A DNA stretch of 64,000 nucleotides, taken from Marthasterias glacialis (Eukaryota; Echinodermata; Asteroidea; Forcipulatida; Asteriidae). The DNA lies in assembly GCA_911728455.2 (NCBI GenBank), contig OU452222.1:29402430-29466429 (forward strand), given 5' to 3'. The translations under genes and the position numbers were made by a program. The notes beneath the pieces were generated by a model. That model did not search any database. It was not told where the DNA came from and worked only from the letters and a program-made list of their open reading frames with translations. Within the stretch, counting starts at the first letter, position 1, and each line of letters starts with the position of its first letter. Below, piece by piece: positions 1-14,184 of the stretch.

Positions 1-41
1 CATGACTGAACCAAGTAAAGACAACAGTTACTCTCATAAAA

Positions 42-230
42 TGCACCAGGATTTATTTTTCTCTTTCGAGAAAATGTGGTTTGTGTCCACCGTGAATCGT
101 CTCAACCCTTGGCCGTGAGCCATGGACGATTATCAGCCACAGTATGCTGGAATCTCGGACTGACTTCCCATGTTGAATACAGTACCTTTTGTCCCTCTTT
201 GTATGGGGCAAATGAAGTGCTTTGACTAAG
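42..230 (+). repeat. diverged repeat, copy 1 of an inverted pair
   Basis: Bases from about 42, around the word ctctttcgagaaaat, are similar to the reverse complement of 5200-5374. Similarity is strong over about 40 bases and weaker over the next 120 (cagtatgctggaatctc here against cagcatatcgatctctc there). The two copies point at each other across 5.1 kb. I cannot name the family. They could be the ends of one large element or two independent insertions. Confidence 0.45.
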
Positions 231-3200
231 GGGTGCAAAGCAGCCAATAATTATCCATATTGTACTCCGATATTAAATTTTGAAGTGTCACGGCAGTATA
301 TGTAGCAAAATTAAGGATGACGCGTGATGCATGTTCCACCAATAAACTTACAAGGTGCTGTGTGTGTGGTATATACTGTATGTTCAGTGCTCTACGAGTC
401 CTGGGGAAAAAAATCTTTAAAGCAGCTTTATAAAATGGTCGATACACTCACACCATTTGGGCAGATGTGAATTCACAGCAAACTTTGATGTCATAAAATG
501 GTGATGAATAATTCAGTAGAGTGGAAATAGGATTGACACTACCCTTCATTTTTGACATCACACTTCCCCTTTGAGTGAAGTACATGTAACGAGGAAACTG
601 ATCATTACAGTCCATCAGATACATTTTAACATGTATCACTTTTCATGTTTGCTTCACTTAGTCTGTCAAATCCTCATAATCTAGAATGAAGATTATATAG
701 CCTAATATGAATACAAAATATCCTATTGTCATTAATTTTGATGTTGACAGAACAAAAAAGATAAACAATCCTTTAGGCACAGAAAATATAATGGCGGGGG
801 GGGGGGGGGCTTGCACATGACAAGGCTGCTTTTAGCAGACCCCCTCCACATCTTCATTTTTTTTTTTTCTTCTTTTTTTCTTATACAACATTTTGATCAT
901 AAATTAATGTTACTTTTATTTACCCCAACTATTTATGTGTTCTGATGTGAAAAAAACTCTATGTTATAGTGTAGTTTGAAGGGGCACATGCTGTATTATT
1001 GATAATGCTGGATGATAATAAAATCAGATCACTAAAATGTATAAGCATACATTTCTGTGGTTAACAAAACCATCTCAGCCCTATTAGTTCTAAGCAGACT
1101 ACATGAAGTCTCTCACCCAACAAGGACAAAAACACATAGCCATAAATAAATAATTTCAAACCTTGTCTTTCGCCAACTCAGCAACAACACTAATTGAAAT
1201 TGGTGCACACAAGAAAAATTACTTGGTACATGTACATGTGTATGTACATGTGTATGCCCAAATCACACCTTCCAATAGACAAATTCATTAAGTTCCACCC
1301 CATCAATACATTGATCAATAACAACCAATGCAACCCAAAAGTCTGACACATGAAAACCCCATCCTGTCCCATTTTCAGACATCAACATCAGTGTGTATTA
1401 CAAATCTACTAAGGATCTCTGACCAGTAATCGATTTGAACATGCATGTACAGTAGTCAACATGCTGAAACATCATTAGGCATATTTAGTTTTTATACATG
1501 TTTTGATTAAATGTTTCATGTTACATGGGCTCTTACTGAGACTGCTCACCTCACAGTGTTAAGTTTCAGATAGATAAGATTATGACAATACTTAAAGTTG
1601 GTAGTCATAGTAACATACCAGACTTGCCCTCCAAGTACCGGTATTATAAATAAATAAAAAAAAGAAGAAGCCAGGAGGAACAGGTGACCAGCACCTCTGT
1701 AATTTTACCATCATTGATTGCTTTCACAAACATCTGAGTACATTTCTGTACACATGAAGTTTACACAGATAAGTGTAAAGATACACTATACATACTATAG
1801 TGTTTCACAACAGGAAGAAGGAGTTTCATTTCCAAAATGACCTTTGTGCCCCAAAAGATTCAATAAACTACATATAACCAACTATTCAATTTTATCAAGT
1901 AAGGTTTCCATTACACACAGGACATCTAAATCATTGCTTTTTGGTACAATGTAATGTCATAGGAAAACAGCCTTGGTTACTAACATCAGCTCCGCACATT
2001 GGTTTCCAAACAAATGATTGATCAGCCTAACCTAAAAAGTGCAAGCTTAATTATGAATAACCCAGAATCTAACACTATGACACTGTCATTCCGTCCGTGA
2101 AAATCTCATTGACTTTCAAACCACTCTGATCACAGTTAATGCTCAGTCATAGTAATTCATACTGCAACACGATGGTATGCAAGGTTCTTGACTGTACTTT
2201 GTACAGCATGTAGAGAAATCAAGTTTTCATGCCATATCCCCAGATGAGTCAACCATTTCAAAGCTGTGCTATTGAAATACTGTATAAAGTTCCAGATTCC
2301 TGTCTGGGTCTTTTCATGAATGTAGAGCTGTAGGCAAGGTCATGACTATGGCAGAAACCACATCAAGAGCAACAGTCTCAGAAGCCATAGCCAAAGGCAA
2401 ACAAGGTTTTAAAAAGGTCTCACATATTAAGATAACCAAAACCCATCAGATATTATTTATTCTAAATCTGGGATAACTCACACTTTACAAACCATGACAA
2501 TGACATCAACAAAAAGCAACATGTTTCAATTTTTAGCACAAATAATGTGGCAGCAAACCAATTACCAAAGGATAAGAAGGAAATGATCGGCCCGAAAAAC
2601 AATGTAAAATGTAATTTCCTATTTAGGAAAGATCAGTAAATATGTGTCACGGTCATATATCATACTACTATTATCAGACATCACATCATAAAAACTGCAT
2701 CCATCAACAATCTGTGCCCCAATAACACATTTTCTCACAACTGTCAAGATTCTTAACCTAGAGCAAATGTCTTACCAACTAGACTACCGAGACTGCCCGG
2801 TAGCTAGAAGCAGTTTGAATCCTATTAGCAACGGGTGCCGCCAGCATTTTAATAATGTGGTGAGAAACTATGCAAACATCAAATTTTAAAATTTTTTAAA
2901 CTGGGCAAGGCCATGTTTTTATCTGAGAGAACTACACAGTAGATAGGATGCAGACAAGGAAGGCCAAGAACATGAAATATCACGTACAGTAGAGGTGCGA
3001 GGTATTTTCATTTTTCTTAATGCTGTGTACAGTGTATACATGTCAGGTACCTACTTGTGACTCAAAGCAGGTCAGTATATTAATAATAAAATCAAGGCAG
3101 CACCTTAGATAAATACGTGCACATTATATGTATATCATCATTTAAAATTAAGCATAAGACAAGCAACAGTTTTGTCCGTGTCAAGATTACCAGTTACAAA

Positions 3201-5199
3201 CACATGCAGCACCAATTTGTACCTTAAACTTGTTTCAAAACGAATGACTGTACAAGAAACAACATCATTGTGTTTGGTCAATATTCAATGAGAGTTACCA
3301 ACAAAACTTTGAAGGTATCACTATTGGTGATGTACATGTACAGTGTGTCCTTTATGTTTTCATGTACATGAACATGGTTGTACTATTATTTCCCTGTCAA
3401 ATTATTCTTAGTGTGATTATAGTTGCCTACTTTCTCAGATGTGTGTTTGTCATCTTCATTGCACAGTGTATATTACAACAACCAGATGAAGCAAACATGT
3501 CAGGGCAGAGCGGAAATTAACATGTGTATTGCTTTCCTGAAGTCTGACGTTACCATCTTGCAAGTAAATCATTTATCAGTTCTGAAGGCTTAAAGATAAA
3601 GGTTATAAAAATTACCAAATGCACACTTGGTGTAAAGTTACACCTAGAAAATGAAGTGTGGGAAAAATCACAATGAAGAATGGATCCATGTGCAACCGTT
3701 TGAATCCACATCCATGGAAATTGTTAATATAGCTTGGGGAACTTAACTTCAATTCAATGCAATTTGATGTTATCTTTTTTGAAAACTAAATGGTTTAAAT
3801 CAATTGAATTATTCCAAAACATTAGTGCAGGACAAACAATTACAATTTTGAAGTTGAAGGGGCAAGGTCTGTTTTTTAAGATAGGAGCATTTCCACTGTA
3901 AAACCCACAACGCTTTGATATTGCTTTTATTTGTAGTGCACAAATGGTTTCTTTTTAATTGTATTCATGTATACATAACATGTAGTATTGTTATTTGATG
4001 ACAATTATTACCTGTATAAACTTATCCTCACAGATGACAATTAAAATGTTCTTCTTGTTCACTATGGATTACTGCAGGATGTTACAATTGCTAGTGGCAT
4101 GTATTGTTGTTTAATGTCTACATTTGTGCAATGTATGTATGTTAATTTGTGCATTTACCCCTTGTGTAGAGGTACATGTAGCAGTTCTTGTATAGTCTGT
4201 TTTACATATTTACTTATACAAGGCCAAAGTTAAGTCTGTCTTTGAGATGTCAGTTGCATTAACATACACGTACATGTATCTCTCATGTATTGGTGTTTAA
4301 ACTGGAAAGGAACAGCGGCTCAATTGCAGAATTCATTGGGCTTTTTGGGAAAGGGGATGTGATGATTAAGATTCCAGAGATAATCTCTCTAATTGAGCAC
4401 CAGGGACAAACCAGTTGACTGATACAAAATGACAAAAGTTAAAAGGGTCAGATTATTGGGGATGGATTGCTGTGATTTATGGCAGACAGACTGATGGATG
4501 ACAGCTGTCTGTGAGTTGATACTCTGAAGTAAAAAATGTTTAACGTTTATAAATCATTTACTGTAGTAAGAGTGATGGTATACGTTCCAAGGGCAATGTC
4601 ATACACATGTACGCATGTACAACATGTATGTGGCTAGGGGCCAAACTACATGTACATGTAGCTACATGTGTAGTTATCAAATTTGCTAAGCTCAGAAAAT
4701 AATGCAGAAAAAGGTTACTAGATACAGTCAGATCATCAAGTTTCCATCATTTTGCTTTTGTGCATGATAACTTCATGAAATTGGATCCCGATCCAACAAA
4801 GTATTTTTCTGGCACCTGAACTACATTCATTGTAAAAGTACATCTTAAAACAATGATGCTATCAAACACTTGGCAAAGTAATAATCTCTCAGATGTACAA
4901 CAGGTAAAGTTAGAGAGATTCACATTCCTAAATGTTTATTTTATTAATGTACACAAGTCCATGTATGCCAAAGTATTAATCTAAATCTCCAACATGTATT
5001 ATAACATGTCTGCTGCGGAGGACCAATTAACAGGCAGAACTCTTTTGTAACACACAGCAGGTCTTATAAACTGGCATTTGTTAATACCAGAACGAAACTC
5101 GCAGGCACATTCCATTGTGTAGTGTGCACAGTGAATGCACAGTGCAAAGCTTTGTTTCCACCGTACAAGGAGACAGATGGTACTGGAATTCATGCTCGA

Positions 5200-5374
5200 A
5201 ATCTCATATTTTCCAGGGGTTATTGTGTAATCCCCAATTCTGGACCTTTGTATTGATATACCAAGATGAGTGTGAGAGATCGATATGCTGCCACCATTGT
5301 TTATCATTGTATTTGGCTCAATAGGAGGTACTTCATATTTTCTCGAAAGAGAACAATAAATTCAGGTGCTTTCT
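5200..5374 (-). repeat. diverged repeat, copy 2 of an inverted pair
   Basis: This is the partner of the repeat near the left edge, in opposite orientation. The best-conserved block is around 5336-5374 and shares ttctcgaaagaga and the following ataaat..caggtgc. It overlaps open frames on both strands that are probably not genes. Confidence 0.45.
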
Positions 5375-5944
5375 GCGAGGACCTTTGTTGTTTTTGCTTT
5401 GTTTATAGTCAGTGTTTCATTATGAAATTGATATTTTGAAAACAAATTATTGCGGCAATTCTGAAAAATTAATCCCACACAAAGGCATGGTGAAGATTTT
5501 TTACTCCTGAAGCAAACTGATTAAAGGTTATGGGACTTTGTCATTTTGTCAGAGCACTACACATGGGTATTCATAGTAATTTAGACACACCTAGAATGAT
5601 AGATAGCCTTATTCTCACAATGGCCTTGATTGGTAACTAAAGATGCCTACGTGAAACTGGATTCAAAAAGGTTGCCAGCTGTTTGCCTTCAAAGACATGA
5701 ATCTAATGTACAATTTTGCCTCTGTTCAAAATTGTTCTATTTAGAAAGGTATGTTCAGCACTGTCACTTATAGAGTTATTAGATTGAAATGATTAAATTA
5801 ACTCCAATTAAACCTTGAGGCATTTTAGCTGGAAGTATGACTGAGCTGTCCCATTTATGTATTTGTACATACACAGCATTTAGCACCCCAAATTTTACAA
5901 TTGTACTCTGCCAAATCCATGGCAAAGTTTATACGTTTACTCAC

Positions 5945-6019
5945 TTTTTTGTCCAAGTTGTGAGCTCTGAAAGACAAGATAAGTGCATCGTTGTTCTCGG
6001 CTATCTCTTCTGCTGAAAC
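5945..6019 (-). CDS. CPNE: copine, coding exon 4 (end of C2A linker, start of C2B)
   Basis: This 75-nt exon encodes 25 residues, VSAEEIAENNDALILSFRAH followed by NLDKK. The reading matches the copine segment between the two C2 domains, where an acidic AEE is followed by the first beta strand of C2B (x-L-x-F-R-x-x-x-L-D-K-K). On the minus strand it is preceded by an acceptor (tttcag) and followed by a strong donor (gtgagta). Both junctions are phase 0, in register with the upstream exon. It contributes residues 139-163 of the predicted protein. The next exon, which should carry the C2B Ca2+-binding loop, is not in the window. Which copine paralogue this is cannot be told from the N-terminus alone. 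Confidence 0.88.
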
Positions 6020-7606
6020 CTGAAAGAGTTTAAACATTGACAGATCATTTTCAAAATCAAATAGTCTTCACATTTGATTGATATGCCTCAAACTGTTTCT
6101 CTTTTTTTTCTTCAAAACTGGGCAAAAAGATTCTTACATATAAACCATAATGTATGGTGTAAAGACAAAACAAATTGAAGACATCTGTTCCTGTATTACA
6201 TGAAGTCCATTTCCTGCAGCATAACTGTCTTGCTTACATTGTATGCAATTCAAAGAAATTGTAGGCCATGAATGAAACAAGAATAGATGCAAGCATGTTA
6301 AGATTCTTACAGATGGATAACCATCTACGTACTTATGCTACATGTATATATCCTTATCAGATTGGATTAAAACATTGTTGGCTCACATTTTCTGTTGAGG
6401 AAAGAACCCAGAATAGAACCATTCATTGCATGCTAAGCTAAAAACATGTCAAAAGTCTGATGGCAGTGACTCATATACGTGTACATGAATGTGGTTTGCT
6501 GCAGAATGCGAACATTATGATTTAAATTTATTTTTAATTAATTGTACTGAAAGACAGAGGTTTAGAGTTAGATGAACCAGAAGGAAGCCTTCATCATCAG
6601 CGGACGAATAAAAATGCAAAACCAATGTGGTTTCTGAGGAGTCAATTATGGTAGTGTGTGTGTGTGGGGGGGGGGGGTAAGCACATTTTCTATACAGGGA
6701 TAAACAACGGATTTGTTTTGAAATGTAAATCATATAGAAGAATATATACTGCTTTATTCATTCCCCCTTCAACTATTCATGTAATTGCTGATAATAAGTT
6801 AGGATGTGGTAGTGTAAAATGAAGTCATCTGATCGAATGCACAAAATGAGCAACAGATTACATTGTACATAACAACCAATGCTTCCCTACACTGTATGCT
6901 GACTTTTTTGCACACATTCAAGAAAGTCTTGAATGAGTGGATCATTGATGTCTGGTTGACAATAGCTGGATGCTAAATAGAGGGTGCTAAAAAACCACAA
7001 AAATCAATGTTGAGGCTTGTCACAAGTTTACCTTGACAAGTCTTTAAACTGAATATTAGACATATTTTATACTATATTTGCTGATACAAAAGAATGCTGC
7101 AGGTTTTCCTTTAGACTGACAGTTAATGGACTACCAAGTCATTCAAACCTACATGTATGCTAAATATGTAGCATCCAGTCCAACAAGTACATACATTGTA
7201 CATGTAGGTGGACAGGTTGATAAGCAGTATACTAAACTTGTCACATGCCAGTGGTGTACATGTATGTTCCATTCCAACTGTAGAATCGTCCCAACAACCA
7301 GTCTCAACTTGAGTGATACAGTGTGGATGGCCCAACTGCGTGTATAGCTTGGATTGCCTGATAGTGTAACCAGTCAGTGGGCCTCTGAAGAAACTTTTGA
7401 TCATCTCAAGTTTCTAGGGATTTACATGTAGAACGTGGCTCGTATGTGATATTTGGTAATCATCACGACAAAATTAGAGACAAATTTATAAGTATGCATT
7501 ATTCCATGTCCCTCACACGCCACCTGCCAGTAGCCTAGTGTTGCAACCACCCATGGCCCACCCTTTGTTCCGGTGGATCCCAGCTGGAGTTGGGCCGTTA
7601 CAAATC

Positions 7607-7628
7607 AGTTGGGACTATAGTCCCAACT
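7607..7628. repeat. perfect 22-bp palindrome
   Basis: The core GTTGGGACTATAGTCCCAAC is self-complementary and is extended by A/T on each side. It is followed by another half site (atagttgggac). It could be the centre of a small foldback element. No longer arms are evident. Confidence 0.6.
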
Positions 7629-10480
7629 ATAGTTGGGACAATTCTAAAGTTAAGATGGAACAAGTACACACCATTTGTCATAAATGAAGGGCACCTGAGC
7701 TCGGTAACATCTTAGTAATTAATGGGGTGTACTAAAGTCCTGCTACCAAGCTTGTCCATTAGACGATAAATTTAGATTTTATATTTATATATATTTTATT
7801 TCTCGGGCAGTCATAAAAAAGTACATATACAATCAAATTAGCAAAACATTAAAAGATACAATAAAAACCCAGAGGAAGGGGAGGTGAACCAGCTAGAGCC
7901 CAATGGATTGCCTAAAAGAAACAAAGTTTCTATCTAGATGCTCTCCACCCTAGCTGGTTCTATGAAGAAAAACAGATATTTAAAAAAAGGAAAAATATAT
8001 TTTTTTATATATAAAAAAACATGTATATTTACACGAAAAGATAAAATCCTACAGAAAAACAAAAGAAAACAGAAAGAAAGATAAAACATCATTGAGGAAA
8101 ACCTTTTAAAAATGGGGTAACAATTACAACAACCTATACAGAAGAAAAAATAATAACCAGGTCATAATAACCAGCAGACAGGTAGAAAACTTAGGCCAAA
8201 TAAGAAATATTTATGTTCAGCATCCCCGCCTACTTCCTTCATTGAGCCTACTTCCATTTTGTTTAAGTTTGTAGACTAGCAAAATTACGTTGGCTCCCTG
8301 CTCTTAAAATGAGCCAGCGGCCATCTTGGAAATTGACTGAGGCAGCCATTTCTCCTTTTTTAATAAAGGCTAGACGTTTATCACGTTTTTTTTTTTTTTT
8401 TTTTGTTTTTTTTTTTTGGCCTTGTGTATGGAGATGCTTCCAGTTGGCACTCTTATGATCGTTATGGATGTGTACATACATGATGTGTATCTTGAAATTA
8501 GGCATTTCACATGAAATATTATCTCTACTAACACTTTTCTCTTTGATGTCCATGCTGATTATTTCCAAACTTATGTTTGTCAATGGTGTATACCACACCC
8601 TGTAACTAGAAATATCTAATTAAAGGACGATCTTCCCAGCCAGTGAGGCATAGAGAAAATTTGTTGAACAAATGCATCGTTTGTTGATATTGCTCCCCAT
8701 GTGATCTCAGCAGCATGCTTACAAGTCATTCATACATACATACCTAGCTAATTATGCCTACTTAATAAATAGCAGTGGATTTACAAATAAGATGGCAAGC
8801 ATAATGGATGCCTAGTGCTACATGTAGTACATGTACATCCCGTCTTCCACTTGATGAATTAATTCTGACATAGACCGATACCTTCTTCCTCATTCAGTAT
8901 GTTATCGGAAATATAAAGATGCAGCTGTGCGTGACAGGTAACAACTAATCCAACTTACAACCCTTAGTGTACACTCCACTCAACCAAATTTCTTCAAACA
9001 CTTTCTAGAGAAGTTTACTAAGCAAAGCTAGCTGGGAACCAATCAACCCACTAGTTTAGTTGTACTGCAATGACTTTTTGAATTATCTATCTGATTATGT
9101 ATAATTTTAGTCTGCAGCACTGTGTGGTTGTAGTCATATGTGTATTTATGAAAATGTGCCTTGTATACCAAAAAAAAAGTTAAAATAAATTTGAAAAATT
9201 CTCTTTCTAAAAGCTACACTTTTACATTGTCCATTAACTCACTGGTTTTTGTTTTTACCTCTTCAGTTTATTTTGTTTTTCAGTTCAGACAATAGACAAG
9301 GCCTTGCACTATTTTCCTGACTAGCATGTTGGCTACTCATCTGACTTACTACAAGATGTCTGGATGAATTACAAATTGTTCATAAGTTGTTTTAATCATT
9401 ACAATCCAACGTCATACCTATATAAGGCTTTACTTGCACTAACTGGTTTAACATCTTCGCTCAACACTCTGTGTGCCTATAACTTTTTAAAAAGTTGCTC
9501 ATATATAAGCTGATCTGATTTTATTACAAATTAACATTGCCTGGAATGTTGCCATGGTTCAACCAATCATACTCCCTAATAGCAATCCTAACAAGTGAAC
9601 ATTTAATATATGTAATTATCTCTTCACTTGAGAATGACAAATGAGATCTCATGTCATGTGAGGGTAGTTAGTATGCAAGGGAAGTCATGTACACTCGGTG
9701 CATTACTTTTTAAGGAGGTTTTGAAGTTTTAATTTGAGTGTTTGGATTACCTGCCCCTAATGACACTTGTGATTAAAGTGCTGTCAGTTTAACAGATCCC
9801 CCTTGTAAGGTTATCAGTTGTTTTAATTTCCCTTGGGTGTGTGATGTGCTAACCCGCCATCAGACCTTTTGGATGATACATGTATACATGTGGATCTACA
9901 AGTACATGGCTCAACCAACTGAAAGGCATTACATGCAGTGGAGAAGCATTCAAGTGATGATGGAGAATGTGGAACGAATAATGTACAAGTAGATGTATGA
10001 GTATATTTGTACCAAATTCAACATTCATTTTAGTTTCCTTCGATGTATTCTACATTATTTATCTCATTTTGAAAAACAAACATGGGCATTTTCTTGTCAT
10101 GAAAGTACATTCCAAAACCAAATAACTGCACCTGTATCAGGAGCCAAATATAGACACAATATCCCAACTAAGAAATTAACAAATAGAAAGCAATGCAAAT
10201 TGCTGACCTTTTTGCCAATATGATGCTGTCGTATGTTAGTAAAATCTAGTTCTTATCATTCATCAAATAATTTCTTTAACTGTGTCCCCGAGGCTATGGA
10301 TGACACAAAGTCGTTTTGACATCCAAATGGTCACAGTGCTTTCATAATCATGAAAAAGCACCTTCTATTCTTTTGGGGTTTCTATTTTCTTTTTTCTCAG
10401 TCTTTCTCCTCGTTTTTTTTTTTTTTTTTTACCACATCAATTCAGGTTATTCCACAGATTATGAAGGAAAAAGGGGAAGG

Positions 10481-10640
10481 AGGGCTCAAATATTCTCTAA
10501 GTCAACTTTACAAACTGGAGCATACATTAACCAGTGTTGATTAAATCTTTATAAATCGGAGGGCTCAAGCCTCAAATACTGTCTAAGTCAAATGTCCAAA
10601 CTGGAGCATATGTTAACCTGTGTTGATTAAATCGATAACA
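10481..10640. repeat. 79-bp tandem duplication
   Basis: Two copies start at 10481 and 10560 with agggctcaa. They share ctaagtcaa, aaactggagcata and gtgttgattaaat. The copies differ by several substitutions, so the duplication is not recent. Confidence 0.75.
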
Positions 10641-10667
10641 ATCTTAGCAGAGTATAGACTTTTAATA

Positions 10668-11485
10668 TCTATGTTAAAGTAGCACAAAATAATACTACTA
10701 CTAATAATAAATGGCATTTATATGGCACTTTATGTAAAAAGATTTCAAAGCGCCTCACAGTAAAACTATAAAACCTAGGCAATAATGACACTAACAAAAT
10801 AAAAAAGATACTTAAAGTGTACAGAGAGAACAATCCAAGTACATAAACATGGAAACAAACAAAACAAAAGTTAAAACGCCAGAAGAGAATAAAACTTTAT
10901 GTGAAAAAAACCTTTAAAAGCCAAAACAAAGGATTCAAAATAACAATAAAAAAATACAAGAACTATGAAAAATAGTATGTAAAAAGCAACATGAAACAAC
11001 AAGCCAAGAAAAGCAAAGCCCTGTATAAAAAGAAACAAGAAAGTAAAAAACACGGCATCAAAAACAACAAAAAAGTAAGTTAAAGTAAGTTCAAGTACAT
11101 GAAGTACCAGAAAACTGCAATCCATAACAAAAGACAAAAGTACCAAGTGAAAAAAACAACAGTAAAATGTTTTTTTTTTAAATGCAGGGATTTGTAAAAC
11201 AAGTCATGGGAGGCACTCACAAAGTACAAAAAAAATGATTTCAGATAAAAATAAATGAGTCTTCAGGAGAGATTTGTAAGTGTCCATTGATTCTGCTTGA
11301 CGAAGCCGGGTTGGCAGGTGATTCCACTGGTAAGGTGCATCATGGGAGAAAGCTTTCTCTCCATAGAACTTAGTGCGTAATCTTGCGCATGGAGGCAAAC
11401 TTCATTGGAGGAGTGCAATTTCCGGGTTGGGGTGTAGTGCTCAACCACATCAGTAATATAAAAAGGGGCGTGTCCATGAATGGCC
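10668..11485 (-). pseudogene. CR1/L2-like non-LTR retrotransposon, 3' end
   Basis: Read on the minus strand, 11485-11205 encodes the C-terminal tail typical of CR1/L2/Rex-type reverse transcriptases. It starts with YKAIHGHAPFYITDVVEHYT and PTR, then, after a frame change, gives LRTKFYGEKAFSHDAPYQWN and HLPTRLRQ..TYKSLLKTHLF. This corresponds to the family pattern LRS...G.R.FS..AP.LWN.LP..IR......FK..LKTHLF. It is followed by an A/T-biased 3' region and ends near 10668 with cgctttgaaat..atataaatgcc and an (ATT/AGT)n tail, as expected for the 3' terminus of such elements. It is 5'-truncated and frameshifted, with no catalytic region left. Confidence 0.8.
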
Positions 11486-12869
11486 TTGTACAGTATGTAA
11501 TCAGCAGTATGTAATTTACATATGTAAATATATGTATAAAACTAATATATTAGCAAGAAAGAAGCCCAAAGGGACTGCTTTGATACGTGTTATATAATGT
11601 GAAGTGTAACATGATCAGGGTTAGCCAAAACCTGTTAGCCAATTGTCAGTGAGACATAACTGTCAGAAAGAAAATAGTCAAACTTGTCACTTCTGGTGTA
11701 ATGCTACAAAGAGTATAATGAACTAATATGATACAATGTAATCACCTTGTTTTTCATAAGTCAAATCAATTCCATGTACAAAACATTTAATATGTACACA
11801 ACAATAAATACAATAATGGCGAGCATGAGTGCAATACAGTAAATATGGGATGTCAACCAAATCCTAGAAAACTAAACAGAGCCTAGAGTGTTCATACCTA
11901 TAGTAATGAGACTTTTAATTAGAATGAAGGACCAGTAGGGAACAGGTTTTAAAAAGAATAGACAGAGAAGTGAAATGAATTTACTTATAATGAAATAAAA
12001 TACATTAATGTAATGCAAGATGGCAATATCAGAACTGAAAAAAAGTTTAAAAAAAAACTATGAGTTTTGAGTTATAGAGACTTCAGTTTCTTATTGAAAA
12101 ACAAACCTGCTTAAGATGCAGAATCTCGTCAATTTGTCCCCATTTTCAAGAAGGGATGAATCTACACCAAAGCAAAATTCCTTGTTTGGAGTAAACCGCG
12201 TCTAAAGTTGAACTGTTTTTCAAACTGCTGTTTTGAAGACTGCTTACTACTTTTTCTTTGAAATTTTAACACAAAAATTAAGCTGACTTTTCATTCATTA
12301 AAGAACTGTCAATATGTTTTCAATCTTGCAACTGTTTTGATGAGTTATTAATTCCTACAGACATTCGTCACTTTGTAAAACTAAAAAGAAAAAAAAGAGA
12401 CATGCAGGCAGAGCGCTACATGTATGTGAGATTCATCACTTCGAGAAAACGCTAAACTTAAATAGGTCAACAGATTTATTGGTTCATGAAAACTCAAAAG
12501 TCATACCACGCATGTTCAGGGCACCGTACCAGCTCTATATATTTCAATGGATAAAGTGGCAAATCTTAATTCATCACTTTGTGAAAATGCAAAATGGCAA
12601 ATCTAGTGAATTGTCGGTGATGCTAATTTAACGTTATTACAAAACTATTACGTGTTAGGTACTGAAACTTGCTGAAAATGTTCACAGCATTAAGTATGTC
12701 AAGAAATTGTACAAAAAACAATTTGCAAAATTTTGTGATTTTTGACACATTTAACTCTTCGTGAAAATGGTGACGAATTACAAATTAAGTAGAGGATTGA
12801 AGGAAAGGGAAAAATCGTTCCTGTTTATGAAAATAACAACTACTATTGATTGAATAAATTCAAACTCAC

Positions 12870-12944
12870 CGTTATCATTGCTTTCCCTGCTGGCTTTCCA
12901 TTATTCAACAAAAGGGGTTTTTCTAGTTTTTTGCTAGCAACAAT
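12870..12944 (-). CDS. CPNE: copine, coding exon 3 (C2A end)
   Basis: This 75-nt exon gives 25 residues, [20 protein letters not shown] then KAMIT. It matches the copine stretch after the C2A core, an I-V-x-x-K-K-L...L....G..AGK..I pattern. The minus-strand acceptor is tatttcag and the donor is gtgagttt. Both junctions are phase 0, in register with exons 2 and 4. It supplies residues 114-138. The exon is flanked by long introns, and nothing else nearby on this strand is coding. Confidence 0.9.
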
Positions 12945-14184
12945 CTGAAATAAAAAATGTCACAAAAAGTGCACTTAATACCTTATATGGGGTGATTTAA
13001 GTTTGCATACAATAGCTGTTGTAACAGTTAGTTGAAATAAAAAAACATCACACCCCAGGTTCCAGCAGCACTTGAAAAACTGATCACCCACTATGGTATT
13101 CATGCTTTAAGGGGATACTTTGGCTTATAAGGTGCACTTCAAAACACACAAATAAACAATTATTCTCATCAAGTACAGTTTCCTTTGGCTTGTTAATCCA
13201 AGCAGCGAGGGATCTAGTGATGACGCTGGAAAACCAAGCATGGCCTGAAGCACTGACAATCCTCATCAACTGGTAACCTTGGATCAGTATGATCAGAAAA
13301 GCACAACACCCACAGGCAAGAGGTATGCTGCAAAATCTGTACTGTAGAAGTCAACAGCAGAATTATACGAACATGAAAAAGAGCCCAATATCATTTGGAA
13401 TGTGAATTGTTAAACTAGGTATGTCATGAGAAGAAATCTAGTGGAATTCTGCATCTTCAGAAAATTGTAAACTGTTTCCACTGAATGAGAATAAAATCAC
13501 AGTTCCAATGACATTTTTATGACCCTTCTTCCCTTCCAAGGATTTTTTCAGTCAGATTCAACAATCATAACTTACAAACTACTGAAGACTCAAATTGATT
13601 TTCTTTTATTTTGCTTGTCATTGCCTTGATCGTTGTCATTGGATATGTGCACAAGTGATATCAACCTTGTATTAATATTTTAATTATTTTAATTAAACTG
13701 ATATACATTGTATCGGTGTTGTTTTAGTACAATATGAAAACCATTAATTTATTTCTATAACCCAAGCAAAAAAGACAAGAAGCATTTTCCCTAAGTTAAA
13801 ACATTTATTTGAAAGCTTACTTCAAAACAAAGTTATCAATAATGTGAACAATAATTTAAATTATGCTCTGATTGTCTTAAAAAAAACCAGTTTCCTCTCA
13901 AGCTGTTAATTTTAAGACAAAAATTGGAAACACATTTAAAGTAAAAACAAAATTCAGTACAAACAAAATTAAATCAAACTCTACTCTGTGAGCATCAATT
14001 GTACAAGTTTTCAACCAAATAAGTATTTCTTTTAAACCATTTTTACACATGTGCAATGTATCACCACTTTAATTTATCAATAAAATTTATGAACGTATCA
14101 GCTTCATAATTTTTGTAAAAATAAAGCAAAATAGACACAAGACAGTATTTTGATCTTTAAACTTGCAAAACAATGTTAATAGCC

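Larger units (their letters stand above)
1..5944 (-). other. copine intron (distal part), no exon recognised
   Basis: This is intron DNA on the 3' side of the last copine exon in the window. I looked on the minus strand for the expected next exon, which should begin the C2B core with a Lys-Ser-Asp-Pro type motif, and did not find it. It probably lies left of base 1. The stretch holds a poly-G run near 796-810, T-rich runs near 858-880, many acatgta-type words, and two inverted copies of a diverged repeat that are listed separately. The open frames here (for example 4999-5307 minus) match no family I recognise and look like chance. Confidence 0.6.
6020..12869 (-). other. copine intron between coding exons 3 and 4
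   Basis: Intron DNA with no exon recognised. It contains GT and poly-G runs near 6650-6678, T-rich runs near 8385-8418 and 10418-10432, a short perfect palindrome at 7607-7628, a 79-bp tandem duplication at 10481-10640 and a CR1/L2-like retrotransposon tail at 10668-11485. The rest is AT-rich sequence in which I see nothing. Confidence 0.6.

Noticed and set aside
10871..11146. 91-residue minus-strand frame rich in Phe/Leu, like a membrane protein
   Set aside because: It is the A-rich 3' region of a CR1/L2-like retrotransposon read backwards; the hydrophobicity is from poly-A/T codons.
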